A DNA stretch of 64,000 nt from Thermoactinomyces sp. DSM 45891 (GTDB lineage: Bacteria; Bacillota; Bacilli; Thermoactinomycetales; Thermoactinomycetaceae), in contig NZ_FPJZ01000003.1 of NCBI RefSeq assembly GCF_900119485.1, positions 108,599 to 172,598 on the forward strand, written 5' to 3'. Position 1 is the first letter of the stretch. Each line of letters starts with the position of its first letter. Shown one piece after another: positions 26,068-34,595 of this stretch. The notes beneath the pieces are model-generated. The model was not told the DNA's origin. It did not search any database and saw only the letters and a list, made by a program, of their open reading frames with translations. The position numbers and the translations under genes were made by a program.

Positions 26068-26253
26068 TTGGATATACAAAGAGCAAAAGAAATAATTGCT
26101 TCCCCGGAAACTATACTTGTGAACTACAATGGTAATTCGATCTGGATTGACCAGGTAAGTGAGGATGGCGTTACAGCTACCGTTCATATACAAGGAGAAC
26201 ATCAAGAAAAACAAAAAGTTAGACTTTCCGATCTAAGTGAAGTCAATCATTAG
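26068..26253 (+). CDS. sspH: Small acid-soluble spore protein, H type
   Basis: The 61-residue protein matches SspH: MDIQRAKEIIASPETILVNY, then NGNSIWIDQVSEDGVTATVH. SspH is a minor forespore protein of unknown exact role. It starts with TTG; GGGAGG lies eight bases upstream. A sigma-G promoter precedes it and a strong terminator follows, so it is a single-gene unit made in the forespore. Confidence 0.9.
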   Translation: MDIQRAKEIIASPETILVNYNGNSIWIDQVSEDGVTATVHIQGEHQEKQKVRLSDLSEVNH

Positions 26254-26263
26254 TTTGATCTAT

Positions 26264-26311
26264 AAAGAAGGGAACGGCCAGATCAGCTGCCAGTTCCCTT
26301 CTTTATTTTTT
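26264..26311 (+). terminator. Terminator of sspH
   Basis: AAAGAAGGGAAC...GTTCCCTTCTTT stem, then ATTTTTT. Confidence 0.85.
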
Positions 26312-26621
26312 CAATCTGCATCATAATCATTTTAATAATTATAATTAATTTCTCTATATTTGATGAAATTAGATAAATATAATCACACAACAAAGAATTA
26401 TTTACGCGCGAAAACCTATAAACAAACTAATATTTATTCATAAAATAGTATATTAATCAAATATAAATCACATTAAAATGTTTTATTTATGTTGTTAAAT
26501 AAAATCATTGAATATATATGTGAAATTTAATATGATTATTTAGTGCAACTCGCCCATAATTAAATAAATTTCTATAGCATTTTCTATTGTTCTTTACTAA
26601 ATAACTATCAGAGGTGATAAT
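26312..26621. other. Very AT-rich region before the symporter gene
   Basis: This 310-base stretch is nearly all A and T, with many TATAAT-like hexamers, so no single promoter can be picked. I find no coding frame and no RNA structure. It may be an upstream activating or repressor-bound region. Confidence 0.4.
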
Positions 26622-27893
26622 ATGAAAAAATTTGGCCTAGCTTGGCAAATTTTATTTGGGCTGGTTGTTGGTGTAATAGTAGGTGCCATTTTCTACGGAA
26701 ACCCTACAATTGAGACATATCTAAAGCCGATTGGTGACGTCTTTATTCGACTAATTAAGATGATCGTAATTCCAATCGTCATTGCCAGTATCGTAGTGGG
26801 TGTCGCTGGAGTTGGGGATACGAAGAAGTTGGGAAAACTAGGCGGTAAAACCATTCTCTATTTTGAGATCATTACCACCATCGCTCTCGTACTCGGATTG
26901 CTACTTGCTAATATTTTCCAACCAGGTGCCGGCATTAAGATGGATGTACTGCAAAAAACAGATATTCAAAAATACGTAGACACAACCCACCAAGTAGGAA
27001 GTCATGGGTTTGCAGATACATTTGTAAATATCGTTCCAAGTAACCTGTTCGAATCCTTAGCAAAAGGCGATATGCTCGCTATTATCTTCTTCTCCGTCAT
27101 GTTCGGACTTGGTGTTGCCGCCATTGGAGAAAAAGGAAAACCCGTTCTTACCTTCTTCCACGGTGTCTCGGAAGCTATGTTCTCCGTGACCAATCAGATT
27201 ATGAAGTTTGCTCCGCTCGGTGTGTTTGCACTAATTGGTGTAACCGTTTCTAAGTTTGGTATTCAGTCCCTTATTCCACTTAGCAAACTCATTATCTTGG
27301 TATATGCCGCAATGATCTTCTTCATTGTAGTTGTACTGGGAATCATGGCACGCATCGTAGGCATTAACATCTTCCACTTATTCCGCGTCTTAAAAGATGA
27401 AATTATACTTGCTTACTCTACAGCAAGTTCTGAAACCGTTTTACCAAAGCTAATCGAGAAGATGCAGAAGTTAGGATGCTCGAAGGCCGTTACATCCTTT
27501 GTTATTCCAACCGGTTACTCATTTAACCTTGATGGCTCTACTCTTTATCAAGCGATCGCAGCACTATTCATCGCTCAATTATATGGAATTCATATGCCAA
27601 TTAGCGCCCAAATCACACTTCTTCTCACACTCATGGTCACTTCTAAAGGAATCGCTGGAGTACCAGGTGTATCCTTCGTTGTATTACTAGCTACTCTTGG
27701 GGCAGTCGGAATCCCAGCCGAAGGACTCGCTTTCATCGCCGGTGTAGATAGAATCATGGATATGGCCAGAACCGTCGTAAACGTATTTGGTAACTCCCTA
27801 GCCGCCATTGTTATGTCCAAGTGGGAGAAAGAATATGATAAAGACAAAGAAACAGCTTACTTGAAGGAATTAAATATCATTCCATCCAAGTAA
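26622..27893 (+). CDS. Glutamate/aspartate:cation symporter (DAACS family)
   Basis: The 423-residue membrane protein has eight helices plus two re-entrant loops. Family motifs: ASSETVLPKL in the first hairpin (near residue 267), IPTGYSFNLDGSTLYQ in helix 7, GVPGVSFVVLLATLG in the second hairpin and AGVDRIMDMARTVVNVFGN in helix 8, with the aspartate and asparagine that bind substrate and cation. It imports glutamate or aspartate with protons or sodium. GAGGTGATA precedes the ATG. The Bacillus GltP or GltT assignment is not resolved. Monocistronic. Confidence 0.9.
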   Translation: MKKFGLAWQILFGLVVGVIVGAIFYGNPTIETYLKPIGDVFIRLIKMIVIPIVIASIVVGVAGVGDTKKLGKLGGKTILYFEIITTIALVLGLLLANIFQPGAGIKMDVLQKTDIQKYVDTTHQVGSHGFADTFVNIVPSNLFESLAKGDMLAIIFFSVMFGLGVAAIGEKGKPVLTFFHGVSEAMFSVTNQIMKFAPLGVFALIGVTVSKFGIQSLIPLSKLIILVYAAMIFFIVVVLGIMARIVGINIFHLFRVLKDEIILAYSTASSETVLPKLIEKMQKLGCSKAVTSFVIPTGYSFNLDGSTLYQAIAALFIAQLYGIHMPISAQITLLLTLMVTSKGIAGVPGVSFVVLLATLGAVGIPAEGLAFIAGVDRIMDMARTVVNVFGNSLAAIVMSKWEKEYDKDKETAYLKELNIIPSK

Positions 27894-27912
27894 TGCATTC
27901 ATATTTCACTAC

Positions 27913-27962
27913 AAAATAAAGACGCCATTTATCCTCTATTAGGGAAACGGCGTCTTTATTTT
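27913..27962 (+). terminator. Terminator of the symporter gene
   Basis: AAAATAAAGACGCC...GGCGTCTTTATTTT, 14-bp stem. Confidence 0.85.
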
Positions 27963-28118
27963 GCTTTGTTCACTCATCTATCGATAGAATAGTAAACAGC
28001 TACCCAAAAACTTAAACAGCAAACAACGAGTTCTTCATATCTGGAAATAACCGTAGCGATGATTGATTTATGTATATTACCAAACCAGTACATACGACTC
28101 ACAAATGAGCAACTTTTA

Positions 28119-29579
28119 ATCGAGTAGGAGGGGGTGATTAACCCCCGACCTCTCACACCACCTAGCATGCGGTTCCGCACTAGGCGGTTCATTTAAGTCT
28201 GACGAGTCCAGTCATATTTTTGCTCCATGGTGAATGATTTTGAACGAGAGGTAATTTCTCTGATCTTTTCCTTCGCTCTTTTAATACTCTCCTTGGCAAT
28301 ACGTATTTTAGGTTGGTGGTGATGAGTAAAGCTGAATCCTAGAAACTTTCGTTTCCAGGGCCTCCATACCGAACGAATCTATGCCCGCGCTTTTCCAGTT
28401 CTTTATCTAATACATCTAGCATGATATTAGATAATAATGGGCTTAATGGGCCACCTTGTGGGACGCCTTGTTCATTGGAAACTCGTAAGCCATTAACCAT
28501 AATTCCAGACTGCAAATACCTACGAATCAGTTTCAATATTTGCTTGTCTGTTATCTTCTTTACAAGTAAGCTCATTAATTTGTCATGGCTCACTTGATCA
28601 AAGAACTTCTCAAGGTCTAGATCTATTACCCATCGATAGCCTTCCTCTATATATCCCCTGGCTTTTCTAACTGCGTCATGTCCACGTTTTCCGGGACGGA
28701 ACCCGTAGCTACAATCTGAAAAACCCGGATCAAATAAAGGTGTTAGAATTTGAGCGATTGCTTGTTGTACGAAACGGTCGAACACAGTAGGTATACCTAA
28801 TAACCGAACGCCACCGTTCGATTTCGGGATTTCGATTCGACGGACGGGCAACGGTTTTGTAGGTTCCATCTTCGATGGAAGAACGGATAGAAGTCCAATG
28901 TTCCTGGATGTGTTCTCGTAGGGATTCTACTGACATTCCATCCATCCCATGGCTACCCTTATTCTTTTCCACTTGTTTGAGTGCTTTCAAGAGAGTTTCT
29001 CTTGAAAGTAGCCGTTTCATTAACATCGATATAACCTTCCTCGTGAACGCTTCATTCTATTTGTGCCATTCCTTACTCCACCCTCCAAGAGTCCCCCATG
29101 GACTTTACCACTTCCTCCTCTAGGCAAGCCTATTATAGGTTGTCTGTATCAATGTAAAGAATGAACGCTTAGTGAATCGTTCTTCCTAAATGTTCAGCCC
29201 TTCCCTTTTCAAGTATCCTCTACTCAGGTACTATGGCATCTGCTGACTTCTGCATGTTCAGCTAAACCTTTCGATCTAGGTTACCCTGTGGACATGGCTT
29301 GCCATGCAGATCTCCCCGGGTAAGAACGCAGTCTTTCTCTCCATCTATCTGTCTCATCTACTCTCATTCGCCTTCGGTAGCAAGGACTTTGTCTTGCTAT
29401 GCAGACTCATCCAACGAATACTAGCCTTGTATGAGATTCGTGTCCTCAGATCGGAGATTTGCTGACGGCTTCCTTCAGATTCCACCTCACGGTGGACACC
29501 CTTGCCTTAAGCTAATGGCTACTGCTACCTTCACCATTCGGGACTTTCACCCTATAGACTACGCCCATGCCGGGCGCAC
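28119..29579 (-). mobile_element. Group II intron remnant (class C-like)
   Basis: On the minus strand the element starts GTGCGCCC at 29579, the group II 5' end, and a typical domain I region runs to about 29030. Its 3' end holds a domain V-like hairpin (ACCGCCTAG...CTAGGTGGT, about 28140-28185), then TGTGAGAGGTCGGGGG and a domain VI-like stem, ending CTCGAT at about 28119. The intron-encoded reverse transcriptase is broken. The 5' junction lies directly behind a terminator hairpin, the target habit of bacterial class C introns. The total of about 1.46 kb is short because of deletion inside the ORF. Confidence 0.8.
28193..29026 (-). pseudogene. Group II intron reverse transcriptase/maturase, frameshifted and deleted
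   Basis: Three fragments are readable. From 29026, LKALKQVEKNKGSHGMDGMS opens the RT. An extra A near 28855-28858 shifts the frame. From there, RRIEIPKSNGGVRLLGIPTV, FRPGKRGHDAV, WVIDLDLEKFFDQVSHD and QGVPQGGPLSPLLSN give RT blocks 1-4. At 28345 the block RFVRY should lead into the catalytic YADD, but it jumps to KRKFLGFSFTHHHQPKIRI, a region about 80 residues later, in another frame. The end (REITSRSKSFTMEQKYDW) stops before the maturase domain. The product cannot be active. Confidence 0.85.
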
Positions 29580-29580
29580 A

Positions 29581-29614
29581 TATAAAAGACCGCTAAGAAA
29601 AATCTAGCGGTCTT
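29581..29614 (-). terminator. Terminator of the acyltransferase gene and intron landing site
   Basis: Minus strand GACCGCTA...TAGCGGTC is followed by TTTTATAT, and the intron begins right after this. Confidence 0.75.
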
Positions 29615-29645
29615 GTTTTCGAACAAGTCAAAACTCGTACACACA

Positions 29646-30758
29646 TTACTTTTCTCTCTTCTTTATTCTACTAGCCATTTTAGCACCCATTTTAATAGAT
29701 GGAATTTCAATGAAATAGTAGCAAAGACTAGCAACTAATAATGAAACCACAAAACTTAGCAATAAAATGGAACTGGTTGGTATCAAGTTAGCCAATAAAT
29801 GTACCATGAACAGAATAATGGGGAGGTGTACTAGATAAAGACTGTAAGAAATTTTCCCTATGAAATGAATCGGCTTCCATTTTAAGACGTTTGTTGCTCT
29901 GATAGAAGCTAAACTGATACTTATGAATATGACTGATCCAATAGCTGTAAACCAATCATCTATAATAAAATTATGAGCAAAAGAAACATTGTAAAACAGG
30001 AAGCTATATGAATAGAAGCAAGCCCCTAGTAAGAACAGAAACCCTTTAAATAACGTATTTTTCTCTTCTAACCAATCTACAATAGTCTGGTAGTATTTAG
30101 CCAATAACGCCCCTACCATAAAGATTCCAATATAATGAATCGTATAATCTAAGCTTGCTACTTCTACCATAACGGAAAGAAATACTGCAAAACAAAGTAC
30201 ACTCTTCCAATTAAGTCGTAGCACAAGCATCATAATGAACGGAAAAATGATAGAAATTCTCATTTCATGAATAAGCGACCAAATAACGGGGTGAAAATCT
30301 CTTGTATCATAATTTCCTATGAATAAAATATGATTCCAGATATCTTGTATTGCTATTTCTTTATTCCATCCACGTGAAACGAAATCACTACCACCCTGTA
30401 CCACCTCTCCAATGAAAGGAAATGCTAATAAGAAAGCAAAAACCAACGTTACAATGTAAGGAACGTATATTCTGAAAAAACGCTTTATCACATATGGAAT
30501 GTATTCTAATTTAAAACTCTCTCGATAATAAGGTAAGGCTAGTACAAAACCACTCAACACAAAAAATAAAATGACTGCCCCATGTCCATCAAAAAAAATA
30601 TGTAGTGGACTATATTTAACTATATTCAACCAAAAATAATCCGTATTTTGACTCGTGTTTGGCTCAAAATATGGAAAAATATATAGCAGATGACTGAAAA
30701 CCACTGTCAAAGCAGCTATACCGCGTAAAGAATCCAATTGTACTAAGTGCCGTTTCAT
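29646..30758 (-). CDS. Acyltransferase 3 family membrane protein (OafA/YrhL type)
   Basis: The 370-residue protein has about ten membrane segments. It starts with LDSLRGIAALTVVFSHLLY, the family motif with the histidine (H22) thought to be catalytic, and has FFVLSGFVLA with KRFFRIYVPY following, and SLYLVHLPI near the end. The family O-acetylates or acylates surface sugars or peptidoglycan. It lacks the C-terminal SGNH hydrolase domain of longer OafA proteins. It is monocistronic and lies beside an accessory stretch, so horizontal origin is possible. Confidence 0.85.
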   Translation of the reverse strand: MKRHLVQLDSLRGIAALTVVFSHLLYIFPYFEPNTSQNTDYFWLNIVKYSPLHIFFDGHGAVILFFVLSGFVLALPYYRESFKLEYIPYVIKRFFRIYVPYIVTLVFAFLLAFPFIGEVVQGGSDFVSRGWNKEIAIQDIWNHILFIGNYDTRDFHPVIWSLIHEMRISIIFPFIMMLVLRLNWKSVLCFAVFLSVMVEVASLDYTIHYIGIFMVGALLAKYYQTIVDWLEEKNTLFKGFLFLLGACFYSYSFLFYNVSFAHNFIIDDWFTAIGSVIFISISLASIRATNVLKWKPIHFIGKISYSLYLVHLPIILFMVHLLANLIPTSSILLLSFVVSLLVASLCYYFIEIPSIKMGAKMASRIKKREK

Positions 30759-31029
30759 TTACTGACTCCTAACTAAATATACTATTTCGAAGTACCACCA
30801 ACATGTTAATACATCAATTTAAAAAACGTTGAGAAGGTACTATTTGGGTCGATTAAATTCCATTTTCATATTATACTTTTCTCATCATGTATAAATCTAT
30901 CCTTTTATGTCGGCGAATGTTACCGGTCACATAACCTCTATTCCATACACCTCTAATGACTAGTTCAGTAGCCTCTATTGTAAACAAGCTAATTCTAGTG
31001 CAGAATATCAAACTCAATTCTAATCCTGA

Positions 31030-31527
31030 GCGGATGGCGCGGACGGCACTACGGGACCTCAAGGACCAGCAGGGCCTACTGGACCACTTAGCAGTGATAT
31101 ATTCCAAGCTTTTTCTATAATTCCTGGTGTTACTACAACAACTAATAATGGTGTTACCTTTACTCAACTTGTAACAACTTCTCCTGCATATACTTTTACT
31201 GCTCCTAGTAGTACCATTACTATAAATCAAGCTGGACTCTACCGATTCGATTTTTCTGCATTCGGAAAATCCACATCGTCGGCCACAGGAACAGGAATGG
31301 CATATGGAATAGGTATAAGTGGTGGATTCGCCGTAAGTCCACGATTTGGTGCCGAAGCACCAGCCACAGGAAACAATGTTCTAGTTAATGGTAATTCATA
31401 TCAAACAGTAGCTACTGGAGCAGTTGTCCGATTATTAAATGCTGTCACAACATCAGACATCCTAGCAGGCGGTTTTGACGGAAGCTTTGCTGCCAGTGCA
31501 ACAATTTCGATTGAAAAATTATCCTAG
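31030..31527 (+). pseudogene. Collagen-like exosporium-type protein, N-terminally truncated
   Basis: The frame is open from 31030, right after a TGA, with no usable start codon. It begins with six Gly-X-Y triplets (GADGTTGPQGPAGPTGP), followed by about 145 residues of small, Ser/Thr/Gly-rich sequence with QAGLYRFDFSAFG and a final SFAASATISIEKLS, like the C-terminal jelly-roll domains of BclA-type spore surface proteins. The leader and most collagen repeats are missing. Translation from ATG 31297 would give only half the domain. It ends with a plausible terminator. I take it as the tail of a lost gene. Confidence 0.65.
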
Positions 31528-31594
31528 AGCGTGCTGTTCTTTAGTTAAATGAAAAAATGGAAGTATTAGAAGCGATACTCATAGTTAATAAAAC

Positions 31595-31636
31595 AAAGCC
31601 TTTGAGAGGTTATTATTTCCTTTTGTAGGCTTTTTT
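31595..31636 (+). terminator. Terminator after the collagen-like fragment
   Basis: AAAGCCT...AGGCTTTTTT with a long loop of about 25 bases. Confidence 0.5.
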
Positions 31637-31775
31637 GTTAATTGTGTTGAAAGAGATTTTCAAAGCAGTTCGAATGCAATCTTAAATAATATTCAATACA
31701 CATGCTACCTTCTCAATCGCCTCTTTCTTAACCCGATAGTAATTCCGCTTACTCCAACCATCATGTTCTTAGTAG

Positions 31776-32426
31776 CTCCTTCAATACGCAAAAAAATGGG
31801 GATTAATTCAAAAGAACCCCACTGACGAGGCCACAAGGTTCTTGAGTAGTACAGAAAAAGAACCTCTATATATTGCTTACCTCCTTGCCATCTTCACAGG
31901 TATGCGTATGGGGGAGATTCTCGGATTAAGGTGGCAAGCTGTCGATTTTGAGAACAAAACATTGAGCATACAGCAATCCTTAGCTAAAACCAAAAATGGG
32001 CTGATATTTCAGGAACCAAAATCTAAAGGATCTAAAAGGCTGATATCAATAACTGATGACGTAGTCCAAGCCTTAAAAAAACATAAATTAGAGCAATCAA
32101 AGCAAAAGCTACAACTAGGAATGTCATATGGGGATTTTGATTTGGTTGTTTGCACCAGCCTTGGAACCCCCATGATCCCCGAAAACCTTAGACGGCACTA
32201 TAACAGAATGATATCCGAATGCGGAATTAAAAAAATCCGTTTCCATGACTTACGACATACCCACGCCAGTATCATGCTACAACTTGGAGAACACCCAAAA
32301 GTGGTTAGTGAGAGGTTAGGACATAGCCGTACAAGTGTAACTTTGGAAATATACAGCCATGTAATCCCAGGTATTCAAGAAAAGGCGGCCGAAAAATTTA
32401 GTCATGCGTTGTCCAAAAAAGGATAA
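31776..32426 (+). pseudogene. Tyrosine recombinase (phage-type integrase), N-terminus lost
   Basis: The catalytic domain is complete: GMRMGEILGLRW with the first arginine, FHDLRHTHAS with the H-x-x-R box, LGHSRTSVTLEIYSHV with the nucleophilic tyrosine. Upstream only KKWGLIQKNPTDEATRFL remains, in which the end of a core-binding domain (WGLIQKNP) is joined directly to the catalytic start, implying an internal deletion, and a TAG at 31773 blocks the frame. It can start at best from TTG 31842. It lies just before the 3' end of a tRNA gene, the usual position of an integrase of an element inserted in a tRNA. No other element genes remain. Confidence 0.75.
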
Positions 32427-32454
32427 AAAATATCAATGTGGTCAAAATGTGGTC

Positions 32455-32507
32455 AATCAAGGTTTTTTTGCCCTAATCGTAAAAAAGACAAACAAAAAAC
32501 CTTGATT
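32455..32507 (+). terminator. Hairpin after the integrase
   Basis: AATCAAGGTTTTTT pairs with AAAAAACCTTGATT around a loop of about 25 bases. Confidence 0.5.
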
Positions 32508-32522
32508 TCTCAAGGATTAACG

Positions 32523-32597
32523 TGGTGGGCAGTACTAGGATCGAACTAGCGACCTCTTCCGTGTCAGGGAAGCGCTCTCCCACTGAGCTAACTGCCC
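32523..32597 (-). tRNA. tRNA-Val (GAC)
   Basis: 75 bases including encoded CCA. The acceptor GGGCAGT pairs with ACTGCCC, the anticodon loop is CTGACAC with GAC, and the T arm contains AGTTCGATC. Last tRNA of the cluster; its 3' end faces the integrase remnant. Confidence 0.93.
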
Positions 32598-32616
32598 TAG
32601 TCTATCTAGGTTTTTA

Positions 32617-32691
32617 TGGTGGGCCCAACAGGATTTGAACCTGTAACCAACCGGTTATGAGCCAGGTGCTCTGCCGTTGAGCTATAGGCCC
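32617..32691 (-). tRNA. tRNA with CAU anticodon (Met elongator or Ile2)
   Basis: 75 bases including CCA. The acceptor is GGGCCTA with TGGGCCC, the anticodon loop CTCATAA and the T arm AGGTTCAAATC. The loop form CTCATAA is common in tRNA-Ile2 (lysidine-modified), but elongator Met cannot be excluded by eye. Confidence 0.85.
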
Positions 32692-32709
32692 GTATGTATT
32701 TACGGAAAA

Positions 32710-32786
32710 TGGCGGAGCTGACGGGATTCGAACCCGCGATCTCCTGCGTGACAGGCAGGCATGTTAGGCCTCTACACCACAGCTCC
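32710..32786 (-). tRNA. tRNA-Asp (GTC)
   Basis: 77 bases including CCA. Acceptor GGAGCTG with CAGCTCC, anticodon loop CTGTCAC, T arm GGGTTCGAATC. Confidence 0.93.
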
Positions 32787-32790
32787 ACAT

Positions 32791-32865
<75 letters not shown>

Positions 32866-32962
32866 ACATTATGATTGATTCATATTTTTTCTAACTTGTT
32901 TCAGCGACAATTAATACTATACAACAGAATGGATAATCACACAAGTACTTTTTTAAAATTTC

Positions 32963-33136
32963 TTAGTGTCTCCAGATGTATTTCACACCAAAACGCCCTT
33001 TTCTCGAGCGAAATACTTCCACAGTATCAGGGCTTTCGTACCCGTATAGCCACCAATCTTCTTGCATTCGTGTCGCTAATACTTTTGCTTGAAAACGGGA
33101 TTCATATAATTTTGCGCAATAAATCCATTGATCCAT
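32963..33136 (-). CDS. Small aromatic-rich protein, unknown
   Basis: A 57-residue frame with a strong ribosome site (TAGGAGGAG, seven bases before the ATG). It is rich in tryptophan and tyrosine: WIYCAKLYESRFQ, EDWWLYGYESP and the end GRFGVKYIWRH. It has no signal or membrane segment and I do not recognise it. It lies directly upstream of, and in the same direction as, the tRNA cluster. Confidence 0.55.
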   Translation of the reverse strand: MDQWIYCAKLYESRFQAKVLATRMQEDWWLYGYESPDTVEVFRSRKGRFGVKYIWRH

Positions 33137-33269
33137 CTATATCTCCTCCTAGCTGTAGTGTAACTCAGATAGTGGGAAATATTCCTAGTGATACAGCTGT
33201 TTTCATTTAGCAAATCTAGACTAACGCACAATTTAGGTGAACGTCCAAACGGGCTTATAGAGATTAACA

Positions 33270-33356
33270 TAGTATATACAGAACAAGCAAGTCACTTGTT
33301 CCACCAAATTCCCTCCTCAAATGGCAACCGAGTACAGGGCAGTACTCGGTTTTTTT
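33270..33356 (+). ncRNA. Candidate small RNA with terminator
   Basis: Hairpin GAACAAG...CTTGTTC (33281-33301), a single-stranded linker with TTCCCTCCTC, then ACCGAGTAC...GTACTCGGT followed by TTTTTT (33327-33356). No plus-strand gene ends here that the terminator could serve. A CCCTCC linker between hairpins is the layout of Shine-Dalgarno-pairing sRNAs. No convincing promoter was found, so the 5' end is a guess. Confidence 0.35.
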
Positions 33357-33424
33357 ATTTTGTTAAGATCATTGAAGTATCACCATATATGGTACACCTT
33401 CATCCTACTATGAGATCAAACGGA

Positions 33425-33955
33425 TTAATATGTGTCTATGGCTGAATCGCATTCTTCGTCTTCATCACGAATTCGATGGGCTAATCTCCCAGCAGCAGCA
33501 GCAGCAATCGCACAGACAATGTCATCTAAAAATGTATGACAATGTTCCCCGCTCTGATTATCTAGACTTTTGATAATGCCTATCTTTTGTTTATCTAAAT
33601 ATCCAAAGGTAGTAAGAGCAATGCTTCCATATCCAAATACGGATCCTAAAGCTAATGTCTCATCACAGCCAAATAACCCCTCATCGGCTTTGACAATACT
33701 TAGTAGCGGTTCAGAAAGTATGTTTTTCTCAGCTAAGGTATCTAGTTCGACTCCAACTAGAATCGCATGTTGTAATTCTCTTTTTTCTAAAACAGCCATT
33801 ACACTTTCCAGACAAACCTCTTTCCGAAGGTCCGCTTTATAAGGGACTTGCATCTCATAGACGATCTCAGCAATAGCCTCCAAAGGAACTCCTCGCTCCG
33901 TTAACTTATTCATCACAGCTTGATAAACCTCACTACTATGAACTCTTCTACCCAT
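33425..33955 (-). CDS. Phosphatidylglycerophosphatase A family protein (YutG-like)
   Basis: The 176-residue protein has the PgpA core: LVGVELDTLAEK, EGLFGCDETLALG, YGSIALTTFGYLDK, and HTFLDDIVCAIAAAAAGRLAH near the C-terminus. An N-terminal extension (residues 1-50) is usual for the Bacillus YutG form. The proposed reaction is removal of phosphate from phosphatidylglycerophosphate, although YutG-type proteins lack long membrane helices, so the substrate is less sure. AAGGAGAATG precedes the ATG. Alone, and divergent from the GNAT gene. Confidence 0.8.
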   Translation of the reverse strand: MGRRVHSSEVYQAVMNKLTERGVPLEAIAEIVYEMQVPYKADLRKEVCLESVMAVLEKRELQHAILVGVELDTLAEKNILSEPLLSIVKADEGLFGCDETLALGSVFGYGSIALTTFGYLDKQKIGIIKSLDNQSGEHCHTFLDDIVCAIAAAAAGRLAHRIRDEDEECDSAIDTY

Positions 33956-34086
33956 TTTTCATTCTCCTTCCAACATGGTAAATCACTATTATTCAAACGA
34001 ACACGATAGGTTTCCTTTTTATTTCAAAATTCCTCACCCATCTTTTCAAAGAAAAGGGGTAAAATACAGAAACAGGAGTGATGTTC

Positions 34087-34524
34087 ATGCGTATAAGTGT
34101 AAAAAAAGTGGAATCTAACGACGAATTAAATCAAGCTTTTGAAATTCGGCATAAAGTATTTGTATATGAACAAGGGGTTCCTGAGGATCAGGAAATTGAT
34201 GAAAAAGAAAGTTCCTCCATACATTTCTTAGCAAAATTAGATCACAAAGCAATTGGCACTTGTCGTATGAGATGGTATAAGCACCATGTAGCCAAAGCAG
34301 AACGTGTAGCAGTCCTACCTGAAGGACGTGGAACAGGGGCTGGTCGTGAACTAATGCTGGCATTAGAAGAGTATGCTCGGCACCAAGGGGCCCAGAAAAT
34401 CGTCCTCTCTGCCCAAACACATGCCCTTCCTTTTTATGAGAAACTAGGGTATACCGCAGAAGGTGAGGTGTATCTAGATGCGGGTATTGACCACAAGGAT
34501 ATGCAAAAAAAGCTTTCCCTATGA
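34087..34524 (+). CDS. GNAT family N-acetyltransferase (YjcF/ElaA-like)
   Basis: About 145 residues. It has FEIRHKVFVYEQGVPEDQEID at the front, a GTCRMRW strand, AKAERVAVLPEGRGTGAGREL with the acetyl-CoA pyrophosphate loop (RGTGAG), and ALPFYEKLGYTAEGEVY at the end. The YjcF subgroup has no known substrate. CAGGAG favours ATG 34087 over GTG 34078. Followed by a bidirectional terminator. Confidence 0.88.
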   Translation: MRISVKKVESNDELNQAFEIRHKVFVYEQGVPEDQEIDEKESSSIHFLAKLDHKAIGTCRMRWYKHHVAKAERVAVLPEGRGTGAGRELMLALEEYARHQGAQKIVLSAQTHALPFYEKLGYTAEGEVYLDAGIDHKDMQKKLSL

Positions 34525-34560
34525 GCAGGACAAGCTTCTACTTCACATAACAGAACCAAA

Positions 34561-34595
34561 AGAAACAGCCTCCAACAATACAGTAGGCTGTTCCT
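34561..34595. terminator. Bidirectional terminator
   Basis: AACAGCCT...AGGCTGTT between convergent genes, with T-rich flanks on both strands. Confidence 0.7.

Noticed and set aside
27974..28192. 72-residue frame on the minus strand
   Set aside because: It lies across the 3' RNA domains of the group II intron and the sequence beyond it; no ribosome site.
28875..29123. 82-residue frame antisense to the RT
   Set aside because: A shadow of the intron-encoded RT.
30871..31230. 119-residue frame on the minus strand
   Set aside because: It is antisense to the collagen-like fragment; the Arg/Ser-rich text is the complement of Gly-Pro codons.
33137..33424. T-box leader
   Set aside because: The terminator hairpin is there but the T-box sequence AGGGTGGnACCGCG is not, and no downstream synthetase or amino-acid gene is on this strand.
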